This document shows, one piece after another, positions 24,226 to 33,007 of a stretch of DNA of 64,000 nt; position 1 is the stretch's first letter, and the number at the start of each line of letters is the position of its first letter. This DNA comes from Nocardioides dokdonensis FR1436 (lineage in GTDB: Bacteria > Actinomycetota > Actinomycetes > Propionibacteriales > Nocardioidaceae). The DNA lies in NCBI RefSeq assembly GCF_001653335.1, contig NZ_CP015079.1:1550001-1614000 (forward strand), read 5' to 3'. Both the position numbers and the translations under genes were made by a program. The notes under the pieces are model-generated. The model saw only the letters and a list, made by a program, of their open reading frames with translations, did not search any database and was not told where the DNA came from.

Positions 24226-25709
24226 TCAGACCGCCTGCCGGACCCAGGTGTAGAGCTCGCCGGGCCCGATCTGCACGGTCTCGGGGGCCGCGCCGGTGCC
24301 GGCGACGGAGAAGCGCACGGAGCGGGTCCGGTCGGTCGGGTTGTGCCCGACCACGGCGACCCGGTCGCCGCGCACGAAGGCGACGGCGGTGAGGTCGCTG
24401 GGCGAGGTGCTGCCCGCGACCCGGGCGCCCGGAGGGGCGCCGCGGCGCACGTGGGCCAGGAACAGGTGCTCCGGCTCGGCGCGCCAGCCCGTCCCGCCGC
24501 CGCGGGGGGTGGTGAGGAGACCGCGGCAGTCGCGACAGCCACCGAAGCTGCCCGCCCAGCCCTCCTCGAGGACCAGGTTCCACAGCAGCAGACCGGAGTT
24601 GCCGGCGGCGCTCGCCTGGTCCAGGAGCACCTCGGCGTCCCAGCGGAACGTCGAGGGTGCGGTGTCGGTGGTGCCGGTGCACTCGGTCATCAGCCACGGG
24701 ACCGGCAGGTCGGCGGCCTGGGCGGGCTGTCCGGCGTAGCAGTGCATCGAGGCGGCCGCGAGCCCGTCGTAGCCGGTGGCGTCGAGCCGGGGCCGGTCGG
24801 CCCAGTTGTGGTCGAGCCCCCACAGCTCGACCCCGAGCGCGGCCAGCTGCGGACCGACCCGGGAGGCGAGCCGCGCCAACGAGGTGTCCGAGACCAGCAT
24901 CGTGGGGTAGTCGCTGACGTGCCCGGGCTCGTTGGCCAGGGTCATCGCCTGCAGCGGCACCCCGTGGTCCAGCAGCCAGCGGGCCTGGCTGACCAGCATC
25001 CGCCCGTACCCGTTGACCGCACCCGCACGCAGCGAGCCACCGTGCCACCACAGGTTGCTCTTGAAGCGCGGCAGCGCGGTCCAGGGACTGGCCACCACGG
25101 CGAGGTCGGGGGCGACGGGCAGGACCTGGTCGCGCAGCACCCGCACCGCGGCCCGGGCGTCGGGGTCCGGGCGGGCCCGCCGCCCGTTCCACCGCCAGCC
25201 CCAGTTGCGGGTGGACATGTCGGTGGCGCTCAGCGGCAGCCGGACCCACTGCAGCCGGGCCCCGGTGCGGCTGCTGGGGTCGAAGAGCTCTCCGATGAGG
25301 GCCGGCTGCTCGCGCAGCTCGGTGACGGTCGCGTCGGTCAGCGCCGCACCCACCCCGCGCCAGGGCTGGCGCAGGTCGTCCGCCTGCACGACCACGTCGT
25401 CGACGGGGCCGTCGGTCGGGGCCACCCCGGCGCGCCAGGTCAGGCGGACGGTGGGGTCGGTGGGTGAGGTGACCCACGCGCCGGGCCCGGAGTCCCTCCT
25501 CCGGGCGGCCGGTGCGGGCCCCCCGGCCCGGGCGCCGTCGACGTCCGCACCGAGGAGACGTCCGCCGCGGCAGCCGAGGGGGTCGTCGTGGGGGCGTCCG
25601 CCACGGCCAGGGGTGCGCCCAGCACGGAAGGGACGCCGAGCAGCAGCACGGCCGCGGCGGCGGTGGCGACGAGGCGGCGTCGGCGGGGGGTGCCGGGCGC
25701 GGTCGACAT
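24226..25709 (-). pseudogene. secreted GH30-family glycoside hydrolase with an apparent 1-nt frameshift
   Basis: The signal peptide and the catalytic domain are in different frames. From the ATG at 25709 (AGGAG 9 nt upstream) the frame reads MSTAPGTPRRRR, a hydrophobic stretch (LVATAAAAVLLLGVPSVLGA) and a Thr/Ala-rich linker, then runs into a meaningless tail ending at 25440. The GH30 domain is in the next frame: DSGPGAWVTSPTDPTVRLTW, FKSNLWWHGGSL, ANEPGHVSDYP (acid/base Glu) and LMTECTGTTD (nucleophile Glu), ending at 24226. Adding one base to the C6 run at 25519-25524 joins the frames into 494 residues. It may be a sequencing error, phase variation or true decay. The intact part alone could start at a GTG at 25425, but that would remove the export signal and the first strand. 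Confidence 0.75.
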
Positions 25710-25950
25710 CGGCTGCTCCTGCGGATCGAGGAAGGGGGGCGCACGTCCCCGACGCCGTGGGCGGCCCGGATCGGTGCGGTGACGCGAGTCATCCTGCCCG
25801 ACTTCACCCGGCGCCGGGGCGACAACCCGAGGTCTAGACAGGGCCGCGTCGCGCGTAACCGTGGCCCCGGGTCCTCGTTCCCCGTTGTACGAGTGCCGTC
25901 CGGGAGGGAAGGCGCCTCGCGGACGTCCCCCGGTCCACCGGCGTGCGTGC

Positions 25951-27480
25951 GTGACCGTGTCGCAGGAGGACGAGATCGTCGTTTCGAGCATGCTCCCACC
26001 GCACGAACCCCGGCTCCGGGGCAGTGCCCTCGCCCGCTGGTACGGCGCGCTGGGGCGGCGCGGCCAGGTGGTCGTCGAGGTGCTGCTGGGCTCGCTGGCG
26101 CCGCTGCTGGTCGCGTTCTGCATCTCGCTGGTGCTCGCGCGGACCGCCCCCCAGGCGCTCGAGGTGCTCTTCTGGGTGGTCTTCTTCTCCCTCACCGGCA
26201 CGTCCTTGCTGATCCTCATGGAGTGCGCGCGGGCCTACCGCTTCCCGGAGCCGCCGGTGCGCACCCCCGTGCCCGCCGAGGACCTGCCCCGCGTGGCGAC
26301 GGTGATCGCGGCGTACCTGCCCAACGAGCAGGAGACGCTGCTGGAGTCGGTGCGCGCCCACCTCGCCCTCGACTACCCGCAGGACCGCCACCTCGTGGTC
26401 GTGACCTACAACACCCCGGAGCGGCTGCCGCTCGAGGACGACCTCGCCCGGCTCGCCGAGGTCGAGCCGCGGCTGGTCGTCCTGCACGTGGCCGGGTCGA
26501 CCTCGAAGGTGCAGAACATCGAGGGCGCGCTCGAGCTGGTCGCCGGGGTCGTCGACGTGGTCGGCATCTTCGACGCCGACCACCACCCGCACCCCACCGC
26601 CGCGCGCCGGGCCGCGCAATGGCTGGGCGACGGCGCGGGCGAGAAGCGCTTCGACGTCGTGCAGGGCCAGTGCGTGGTGCGCAACGACTCCGACACGTTC
26701 GTCACCCGCACGGTCGCGGCCGAGTTCGCCGCCCTGTACGCCGTGGCCCACCCCGGCCGCACGGTCGTGCACGACTTCGGCATCTTCGGCGGCAGCAACG
26801 GGTGGTGGCGTGCGGACGTGCTGGTCGGGCTGGGTCTCGACCAGCGGATGCTGACCGAGGACATCGACATCAGCATGCGCGCCCTGGCCCAGGGGTGCCG
26901 CCTGGGCACCGACCCCCGCATCCTGTCCTCGGAGCTGGCCCCCGCGACCTGGGGCGGCCTGTGGCGGCAGCGGATGCGCTGGTCGCAGGGCTGGTTGGAG
27001 GTCAGCGCCCGGCACCTGCGTTCCCTGCTCCCGCACCGCGGGCTCAGCGCGGCCCAGCGTCGCGGCGTCGTGTTCCTCCTCGGCTGGCGGGTCCTGCACC
27101 CCTTCGTCGCGCTCTGGCTGGTCCCGATCGTCGTCGCCACCGCGGTCGCCGTCGACCGCTCCGTCACCTGGACACTGCCCTTCTTCCTGATCAGTGCGCT
27201 GTTCGTGAACGGCGTGCCGGTGGTGCAGGCGGTCGCCGCGAACCGGCTCGCTCCTCCGGGCATCGGCCGGCGGCCCCGGCTGTTCGCGCGGTTCGCCCTG
27301 GTGTCGTTGCTGGGCTTCGCCGAGCTGCGCATGGTCATCACCCGCGGAGCCGTCGTGCGGCACCTGCTGGGCAACCGCGCCTGGGACGTCACCTCGCGGG
27401 AGGCGGCCTCCGGGCCTCCCGCCTCGGACGCGCCGACGACGCAGGCCCGCGCCGGCGACCGGCTCGTGGGCGCCCGATGA
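25951..27480 (+). CDS. membrane glycosyltransferase family 2 (processive, polysaccharide synthase-like)
   Basis: About 509 residues. Two N-terminal membrane helices are followed by a cytoplasmic GT-A domain with VIAAYLPNEQETLLESV, IFDADHHPHP (DxD), TEDIDISMRA (ED) and QRMRWSQGW (QxxRW). Several C-terminal helices complete the arrangement of cellulose/hyaluronan-type synthases. It should polymerise a nucleotide sugar and extrude the chain. The start is uncertain: a GTG at 25951 is given, an ATG at 25990 is the main alternative, and the open frame begins at 25861. Its stop overlaps the acyltransferase start. With the divergent GH30 gene it suggests an exopolysaccharide locus. The 240-nt divergent gap upstream shows no RNA gene. 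Confidence 0.88.
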   Translation: MTVSQEDEIVVSSMLPPHEPRLRGSALARWYGALGRRGQVVVEVLLGSLAPLLVAFCISLVLARTAPQALEVLFWVVFFSLTGTSLLILMECARAYRFPEPPVRTPVPAEDLPRVATVIAAYLPNEQETLLESVRAHLALDYPQDRHLVVVTYNTPERLPLEDDLARLAEVEPRLVVLHVAGSTSKVQNIEGALELVAGVVDVVGIFDADHHPHPTAARRAAQWLGDGAGEKRFDVVQGQCVVRNDSDTFVTRTVAAEFAALYAVAHPGRTVVHDFGIFGGSNGWWRADVLVGLGLDQRMLTEDIDISMRALAQGCRLGTDPRILSSELAPATWGGLWRQRMRWSQGWLEVSARHLRSLLPHRGLSAAQRRGVVFLLGWRVLHPFVALWLVPIVVATAVAVDRSVTWTLPFFLISALFVNGVPVVQAVAANRLAPPGIGRRPRLFARFALVSLLGFAELRMVITRGAVVRHLLGNRAWDVTSREAASGPPASDAPTTQARAGDRLVGAR

Positions 27481-28904
27481 GCGCCGCGCTGAGCCCGCCC
27501 CCCGACCGGACACCCGACCAGACAGCCGACCAGCGGCGGGCGCGCTGGCCCCGGAAGGCGCGGCGTACCGATCACGGGTTCGGGCGGGTCTCGGCCCGTC
27601 CCGGCGCCCGGTCCGCCTTCCGGCTGCGGGGTGTGGAGGGCTGGCGCGGCATCGCCTGCCTGGTCGTCGTGGCCTACCACGTGTGGCAGAACATGGACGA
27701 CGACGGTGACGGGCTGGGACCCGCGGGCGGCTCGGCGGACGTGCTGGCCGCGATCCTCAGCGTCGACGTGGTCGTCGACCTCTTCTTCGTGCTGTCCGGG
27801 CTGCTGCTGTTCCTGCCGTTCGTCCAGGCCGCGCTCGAGGACGAGCGCCGCGTCCCGCTGTGGCGGGAGTTCCTGTGGCGGCGCTGCGTGCGGCTGTTCC
27901 CGGTCTACTGGCTGGTCGTCGTGATCGCGTGGTCCACCCGCAACTTCGGGTTCGAGACGGCGCAGTGGCTCGACCTGGTCGAGCACCTGTTGCTGCTGCA
28001 GGCCTTCGACTCCGAGCGGATCTTCTACACCCTGGGCCCGGCCTGGACCCTGTCGGTCGAGTGGGTCTTCTACCTCAGCCTCGCGGCCCTGGGCCCGCCG
28101 TTGGTGCGCTGGGCCCGGACCGGGGGCACCCGACCGGCGCGGGTGCTGATGCTCCTGGCGCCGCTGGGCGTGGTGGCGCTGCTGTCGGTGCTCTACAAGA
28201 TCAACGTCCAGCTGGTCTGGCAGGTGCCGGTCACCGACTGGGCCTGGCGGTTCGGCCCCGCGGCGAAGGCCGACGACTTCGCCATCGGGATGGCGCTGGC
28301 GGTGCTGATGGTGGTGCTCGGCGAGCGGCGCCTGCCGGTGCCGGGCACGGTGCTGCTGGCCGTGACCGGGGCGTGGCTGATCCTGGCGGCGCGCGTGCAG
28401 GTGCTGTCGGACCCCGACTCGATGCTGGTGATCCTGCGCCACCCGCTGGCCGCCACCGGTTGGGCGCTGGTCCTGCTCGCCGTCATGTCCAGCCGCAGCG
28501 ACCGTCCTGCGGCCTGGGTCGACAACGCCCTCCTGGTACGGCTGAGCATCGTGGCCTACACCGTCTACATCGTCCACGAGCCGCTGATCCTGGGGCTGCG
28601 CTCCCTCGACCTGCTGCCCACCGGGACCAGCCACCTGCCCCGGAACATGGTCGTGGTGCTGCTGCTGACCCTGGCCGCGGCCTGGCTCCTGCACCGTGTG
28701 GTCGAGGAGCCCTGGTGCGACCTGGCCGCGCTGCAGCGTCGTGGCGGTGGCCGCGCCGATCTCTACGCGCCGCTCGACGAGCTGGTCCCGCTGGCCGCCG
28801 ACGAGCGCGGACCCGGGGCGGTCGACGCCCTGAGCCTGCGCGACCAGGTGCTGGCCGGGCACGGTCAGGACCGGCCCGTGCTGAGCAGGACGGCCCCGCT
28901 GTGA
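27477..28904 (+). CDS. acyltransferase 3 family membrane protein
   Basis: A 475-residue protein with about ten membrane helices. After a basic, proline-rich 50-residue cytoplasmic N-terminus come RLRGVEGWRGIACLVVVAYHVWQ (the acyltransferase-3 RxxEGxRGIA and catalytic His), VDLFFVLSGLLLFLPF, FLWRRCVRLFPVYW and WTLSVEWVFYL. Such enzymes O-acylate surface sugars or lipids across the membrane. It starts at an ATG overlapping the GT2 stop (ATGA) and ends overlapping the next gene, so it probably acetylates or acylates the polymer made by the GT2. A soluble tail of about 50 residues follows the last helix. Confidence 0.9.
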   Translation: MSAALSPPPDRTPDQTADQRRARWPRKARRTDHGFGRVSARPGARSAFRLRGVEGWRGIACLVVVAYHVWQNMDDDGDGLGPAGGSADVLAAILSVDVVVDLFFVLSGLLLFLPFVQAALEDERRVPLWREFLWRRCVRLFPVYWLVVVIAWSTRNFGFETAQWLDLVEHLLLLQAFDSERIFYTLGPAWTLSVEWVFYLSLAALGPPLVRWARTGGTRPARVLMLLAPLGVVALLSVLYKINVQLVWQVPVTDWAWRFGPAAKADDFAIGMALAVLMVVLGERRLPVPGTVLLAVTGAWLILAARVQVLSDPDSMLVILRHPLAATGWALVLLAVMSSRSDRPAAWVDNALLVRLSIVAYTVYIVHEPLILGLRSLDLLPTGTSHLPRNMVVVLLLTLAAAWLLHRVVEEPWCDLAALQRRGGGRADLYAPLDELVPLAADERGPGAVDALSLRDQVLAGHGQDRPVLSRTAPL

Positions 28905-29968
28905 GGCCGCGCCTCGTGGTGGCGCTCGTGGTCGTGGCCGTGACCGGGTTCCTGGCCTGGGGACCCGCGGGCCTCGCCTGGCAGGACCAGCCCACCGGTC
29001 CGGGCTCGATCAGCGACGTGACCCTGGGCCCCGAGCCCGGTACGCCGCCGTCCGCGGCCCGCTGGGGGGCCGGGGTGGTGGACTCCGCCGGCGACCGGCC
29101 GCGCGGCCGGTCCCGACCGGTGCCACGCGTGCGTCGCTCCACCTACGCGGCCGCCGCGCTGCGGGCCACCAGGCCCGGCACGGTCTCGGTGGTCGGCGCC
29201 GCCCGCGGTCGCCGGCTCGCCGGCGTCGGGGCGGTGGTCGACGACGACGACGTCCGCGTGCTCGCCGACCTGTCCGAGCCCGGTCGCAGCCGGACGGTCG
29301 CCGCCCTCATCGACACCGACGCCCTGGCCCTGTCGGTGCTCGCCCTGGGGTCCCGGCCCGACCGCAGCAGCGCCGTCGCCGACGTCGAGCGCGACGCGGG
29401 CCGGCTCGCGCTGCACCCGGGCGTGGTGGATCTCGTCGAGGTCTGGGCGCCGCTGCGCCCCGATCTCGTGCCGCTCGTGCAGGGCCGGGACCGTCGTGGT
29501 CGTGCGCCGGCCCGCAGCGTGGCCGCGTCCAGGGCCGGTCGGGGCGAGGCGGTCGACGCCGCACCCGGCTCGCGCACGTGGCGCCAGGTCGTGGCCCGCA
29601 CCGTGGACGAGCTGTACGCCGCGCTCGACGCGGGCCGGGCACCGGTCTCCCCGGCCCTGCTGGCCGACCTCTCGCCCGCCGGGCTGCTGCACGCCGACAC
29701 CGCACGGCTGACCGCACGCGGAGCGGCGTACGCCGTCGCTGCGCGGGCGGTGCAGCCCGGCTCGCGTGCGCTGGCCGTCAACGTGGGTGGCGACGGCCTG
29801 ACGGCCCGCGCCTTCGCCCGCCCCGGCGGCGGCACGACGGTGCTGCTGCACCGCACCGGCCCGGTGCGCGCAGCGTTCCTGCAGGTCCCGGACGGCAGGC
29901 GGGTGGCGACGGTGCGGGTCGAGCTGGCCCCCGGTGCGTTGACCGCGGTGGTGCTCGACCCGCGCTGA
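28901..29968 (+). CDS. exported protein of the polysaccharide locus, unknown function
   Basis: A 355-residue protein starting GTG AGG CCG, overlapping the acyltransferase stop. It has a short N-terminal hydrophobic segment (LVVALVVVAVTGFLAWGPA) and is otherwise soluble and extracytoplasmic. It contains an Arg-rich linker and Ala/Leu-rich helices, and ends in a beta-rich section (TTVLLHRTGPVRAAFLQV, RVATVRVELAPGALTAVVL) like the accessory beta domain of secreted glycosidases. No catalytic motif is recognised. Its operon position suggests it assists polymer export or modification. Confidence 0.7.
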   Translation: MRPRLVVALVVVAVTGFLAWGPAGLAWQDQPTGPGSISDVTLGPEPGTPPSAARWGAGVVDSAGDRPRGRSRPVPRVRRSTYAAAALRATRPGTVSVVGAARGRRLAGVGAVVDDDDVRVLADLSEPGRSRTVAALIDTDALALSVLALGSRPDRSSAVADVERDAGRLALHPGVVDLVEVWAPLRPDLVPLVQGRDRRGRAPARSVAASRAGRGEAVDAAPGSRTWRQVVARTVDELYAALDAGRAPVSPALLADLSPAGLLHADTARLTARGAAYAVAARAVQPGSRALAVNVGGDGLTARAFARPGGGTTVLLHRTGPVRAAFLQVPDGRRVATVRVELAPGALTAVVLDPR

Positions 29969-30002
29969 GCGCCGCCTCGCCGCCCGCGGGCCGACCGGGG
30001 TG

Positions 30003-30066
30003 TGCCGTTTGGTCACCAACGACAGCTCAGGGGCCCCCGGGACTGCCGTTTGGTCACCAACGGCAG
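30003..30066 (+). repeat. paired palindromes (family R2) at a convergent junction
   Basis: Two copies of a hairpin with core TTTGGTCACCAA, each flanked by TGCCG and an ACGRCA-type arm, start at 30003 and 30044, exactly 41 nt apart. They fill the gap between the converging exported-protein and aminotransferase genes. A second pair with the same 41-nt register occurs at 53926 and 53967. They may stop transcription from both sides. Confidence 0.85.
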
Positions 30067-30121
30067 ACCGGGAGCGCCCCGAACCCGGCGCGAGCAGGTC
30101 GTCCCGCTTGGCGCCCTCGGC

Positions 30122-31330
30122 TCAGCCGCGCAGGGCCGGCGCGAGCCGCTCGAGGCCGGCCTCGACGTCGCTGAGGGGCCCGGCGAAGGAGAAGCGCACC
30201 GAGCGGTGCCCGTGCAGGGGATCGAAGTCGACGCCGGGCGCGACGGCGACACCGGTGGTGGCCAGCAGGTGGTGCGCGAAGGCCATGGAGTCGTCGGTCA
30301 GGTGCCCCACGTCGGCGTAGACGTAGAACGCCCCGTCGGCGGGGGCCAGCCGGGTGACGCCCAGCCCGCGCAGGCCCTCCAGGAGCACCCGCCGGTTCTC
30401 GGCGTAGCGGGCCACGTGCCCGTCCAGCTCGGCGTACGACGCGTCGGTGAAGGCCGCGATGCCCGCGCGCTGGGCGAGCACGGGCGGGCAGATCGTGAAG
30501 TTGCCGGTCAGCACGTCGACGGCGCGGCGCAGCCGCTGCGGCACCAGCATCCAGCCGATCCGCCAGCCGGTCATCGAGAAGTACTTGCTGAAGCTCGAGA
30601 ACACCACCGCCTCGCGGCTGGTCTCCCACGCGGTGCGGGCGAGCGGGGCGCCGCCGTCGAGGGCGGCGTACTCGATGCCGTGGTAGATCTCGTCGGAGAT
30701 CAGCTGGACGCCGTTCTCCTCGCACCAGCACGCCAGCGCGGCCAGCTCCTCGGGCAGCAGCATCGTGCCGGTCGGGTTGGCGGGGCTGGCCACCACCAGC
30801 CCGCGCAGCCCGCCATCGTCGCGGAGGTCGGCGTGCAGCGCTGCGACCTGCTCCACCGTCGGCTGGAAGCGGGTCTCGGGCCCGGCGTCGATCTCGACGA
30901 CCTCGCAGCCCAGTGCGGCCAGCACGTTGCGGTAGCAGGGGTAGCCGGGACGGGCCATCGCGACCTTGTCGCCCACCTCGAACGCCGCCAGGAACGCCAG
31001 CAGGAAGCCGCCGCTGCTGCCGGTGGTCACCACCACCTCGTCGGGGTCCACGTCGATGCCGTGGGCGCGGGCGTGGTGGCCCGCGATCGCCTCGCGCAGC
31101 TCGACCACGCCGGTCGAGGGCGTGTAGCCCAGCGGGTCGCCGGTTCCGAGCAGCCGGACCGCCTCGGCGTTCACCGGCGCGGGGGCGCCGGTGCTGGGCT
31201 GGCCGGCCAGCAGGTTGATCACGTCGCCGTGGCTGCGCTGGCGCCGGCTCGAGGCCTCCAGCAGGTCCATGACGTGGAAGGGCGGCACGTTGGCGCGGCT
31301 GGCCACCCGCAGGCGCTGGTCGTGGGTCAC
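30122..31330 (-). CDS. PLP-dependent aminotransferase (class I/II)
   Basis: A 402-residue fold-type I aminotransferase. VINLLAGQPSTGAPAPV and GYTPSTGVVELREAIA open the domain, VVTTGSSGGFLLAF is the phosphate-cup region, and VVASPANPTGTML, ISDEIYHGIEY (Asp and Tyr contacting PLP) and SSFSKYFSMTGWRIGWM (PLP lysine) follow. The substrate amino acid cannot be deduced; aspartate/aromatic transaminases of subgroup I-gamma look similar. The GTG start at 31330 has a TAGCCT box 7 nt upstream. It lies downstream of the KstD-like gene but has its own promoter. Confidence 0.92.
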   Translation of the reverse strand: MTHDQRLRVASRANVPPFHVMDLLEASSRRQRSHGDVINLLAGQPSTGAPAPVNAEAVRLLGTGDPLGYTPSTGVVELREAIAGHHARAHGIDVDPDEVVVTTGSSGGFLLAFLAAFEVGDKVAMARPGYPCYRNVLAALGCEVVEIDAGPETRFQPTVEQVAALHADLRDDGGLRGLVVASPANPTGTMLLPEELAALACWCEENGVQLISDEIYHGIEYAALDGGAPLARTAWETSREAVVFSSFSKYFSMTGWRIGWMLVPQRLRRAVDVLTGNFTICPPVLAQRAGIAAFTDASYAELDGHVARYAENRRVLLEGLRGLGVTRLAPADGAFYVYADVGHLTDDSMAFAHHLLATTGVAVAPGVDFDPLHGHRSVRFSFAGPLSDVEAGLERLAPALRG

Positions 31331-31337
31331 CCCACCG

Positions 31338-31343
31338 AGGCTA
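31338..31343 (-). promoter_or_regulatory. -10 box (TAGCCT) for leaderless aminotransferase mRNA
   Basis: On the minus strand TAGCCT is followed by 7 nt and the GTG start at 31330. Confidence 0.6.
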
Positions 31344-31359
31344 GGTCAGCGGGCCGGGA

Positions 31360-31445
31360 GGTTCATCGGCCGGCCGACAAACCTCCTGGGTGGACGATGA
31401 AACTTCATCGGCCACCCGTCAGGTTCATCGGCCGGCCGATGAAAC
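31360..31445. repeat. palindrome cluster (family R3)
   Basis: Three related elements lie in 86 nt: a near-palindrome with GGTTCATCGGCCGGCCGA at 31360, CGATGAAACTTCATCG at 31395-31410, and a perfect 20-nt palindrome TTCATCGGCCGGCCGATGAA at 31424-31443. The last contains the stop codon of the KstD-like gene. The block separates that gene from the aminotransferase promoter and may act as terminator. Confidence 0.85.
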
Positions 31446-32930
31446 ATCCCCGGCGCGTTCCGCAGCCGCGACCCCGGCCCGGCGGCCGAAGAACGACCCC
31501 TCGCCGAGCTGGGTGCCGGAGCAGTAGCCGTTGCCGTCCTGGGCGATGTTGGAGGCGCACGCGCCGGCGGCGAAGAGCCCCGCGACGGGGGAGCCGTCGG
31601 GGCGCAGGGCGCGGCCGTCGACGTCGGTGGCGATGCCGCCGAGGGTGAAGCCGGCGTACAACGCCTTGCCCGGGCGCAGGTCGAAGACCGCCCACGGGCC
31701 GGTCGCCTGGGGCGCGAGCCACTCGGGGGCCTTGTGGAAGTCGGGGTCCTCGCCGCGGGCGGCGTGCGCGTTGTAGCGGGCCAGGGTGGCGGCGAAGGAA
31801 CCGGCGGGCAGACCCAGCCCGGTCTCGAGCTCCTCGACCGTCTCGTAGCCGTCGAGCAGCGGCGCGAGCGGGAAGACGGGGTACTCCACGTGCTCGCTGT
31901 CCACGACCAGGTAGGCCTCCGAGCCCGGCTGGGCCAGCACGTGCTGGCTGGTGCGCGAGTGGTAGCTGTCCTCGGCCACGAACCGCTCGCCGCGGTTGTT
32001 GACGATCAGCCCCTTGAGCAGGATCGAGGGCGGGTAGACCGGCGCGGTGATGAACGGTTCGTCCATGTGCTTGAGCTCGGCGCCGACCGACTGCCCCAGG
32101 CGGATCCCCAGCCCGTCGTCGTACGTCGACCCCAGCGTGAAGAGCTTGTCGCCGAGCGCCGGGGTGTGCTCGGCGACCATGTCGGGGTTCATCACGAAGC
32201 CGCCGGCGGCGAGCACCACGGCGTCGGCGAGCACCACGCCGGAGCGGTCGAAGCTGCGCCACCCCACGCCGCACACCTGCTGCCCGTCGTCGACGACCAG
32301 CGCGCTCGCGCCGGTCTCGTAGCGCACCTCGACCCCGGCCTCCTCGATCCGCTCGCGCAGGAGGTCCATGACCAGCCTGGTGCCCTCGGTGTCGCCGGCG
32401 ACGGGCACCTTGTGCCCGCGCGGGGCGGGTCGGGCCTGCTCGCGGAAGGGCCACACCTTCTCGTTGCCGGTGAACATCAGGCCCTGGGTGCCGGGCTGGA
32501 TGACGGCCTTCTCGGGGTAGTAGGAGCGCTCGAACTCGAAGCCCAGGGCCTCGAGCCAGTCGAAGTGCGCCACCGAGCCCTCGCAGTAGGCGCGGATCTT
32601 CTCCTCGTCGGGCTCCTTGGAGGAGGCGACGAGGTAGTCGTGCATGGCCTCGACGCTGTCCTCGTGGCCGGTGGCCTGCTGCACCGCCGTGCCCGCGCCG
32701 AGGTAGAAGTGCCCCCCGGACATCGACGACGTGCCGCCGTGGACCGCGGCCCGCTCCAGCAGGAGCACCCGGGCCCCGGCGCGGGCGGCCTCGAGGGCCG
32801 CGCAGCCGCCGGCGATGCCGAAGCCGACCACGACGACGTCGTACGTCTCCGGACCGGTGGTCCCGTCGGGTGCGGTCGCCAGGCTGGTGGCCGGGATCGG
32901 GTCGGGGACGGCGTTGCCCTGGGTGCTCAT
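31425..32930 (-). CDS. FAD-dependent oxidoreductase, 3-ketosteroid dehydrogenase / fumarate reductase flavoprotein-like
   Basis: A 501-residue flavoprotein. The Rossmann motif DVVVVGFGIAGGCAALEAARAG starts near residue 31 and the FAD-contacting VHGGTSSMSGGHFYLG follows. The central substrate domain begins near residue 280, and the C-terminus has YAGFTLGGIATDVDGRAL and NIAQDGNGYCSGTQLGEG. Length and layout match ketosteroid dehydrogenases (KstD, delta4-5-alpha type) and related flavocytochrome-c-like enzymes. The KstR-type operator over its promoter supports steroid or sterol catabolism, but the exact reaction is not fixed. The ATG at 32930 follows a TAGATT box by 6 nt. The last residues and stop are encoded by palindrome R3. 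Confidence 0.85.
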   Translation of the reverse strand: MSTQGNAVPDPIPATSLATAPDGTTGPETYDVVVVGFGIAGGCAALEAARAGARVLLLERAAVHGGTSSMSGGHFYLGAGTAVQQATGHEDSVEAMHDYLVASSKEPDEEKIRAYCEGSVAHFDWLEALGFEFERSYYPEKAVIQPGTQGLMFTGNEKVWPFREQARPAPRGHKVPVAGDTEGTRLVMDLLRERIEEAGVEVRYETGASALVVDDGQQVCGVGWRSFDRSGVVLADAVVLAAGGFVMNPDMVAEHTPALGDKLFTLGSTYDDGLGIRLGQSVGAELKHMDEPFITAPVYPPSILLKGLIVNNRGERFVAEDSYHSRTSQHVLAQPGSEAYLVVDSEHVEYPVFPLAPLLDGYETVEELETGLGLPAGSFAATLARYNAHAARGEDPDFHKAPEWLAPQATGPWAVFDLRPGKALYAGFTLGGIATDVDGRALRPDGSPVAGLFAAGACASNIAQDGNGYCSGTQLGEGSFFGRRAGVAAAERAGDVSSAGR

Positions 32931-32936
32931 GGAGCG

Positions 32937-32955
32937 AATCTAGAACATGTTCCAG
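32937..32955 (-). promoter_or_regulatory. leaderless promoter overlapped by a KstR-type operator
   Basis: The minus-strand -10 box TAGATT (32937-32942) lies 6 nt before the ATG at 32930. It overlaps CTAGAACATGTTCCAG (32940-32955), a palindrome that fits the KstR consensus TNNAACNNGTTNNA at every fixed position. KstR represses cholesterol catabolic genes in actinobacteria. Binding here would block RNA polymerase directly. Confidence 0.75.
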
Positions 32956-33007
32956 TTCTGCGCGACGGTAGGCTGCGCCCACGCCACCCACCACCCAGTC
33001 AGGTGCG

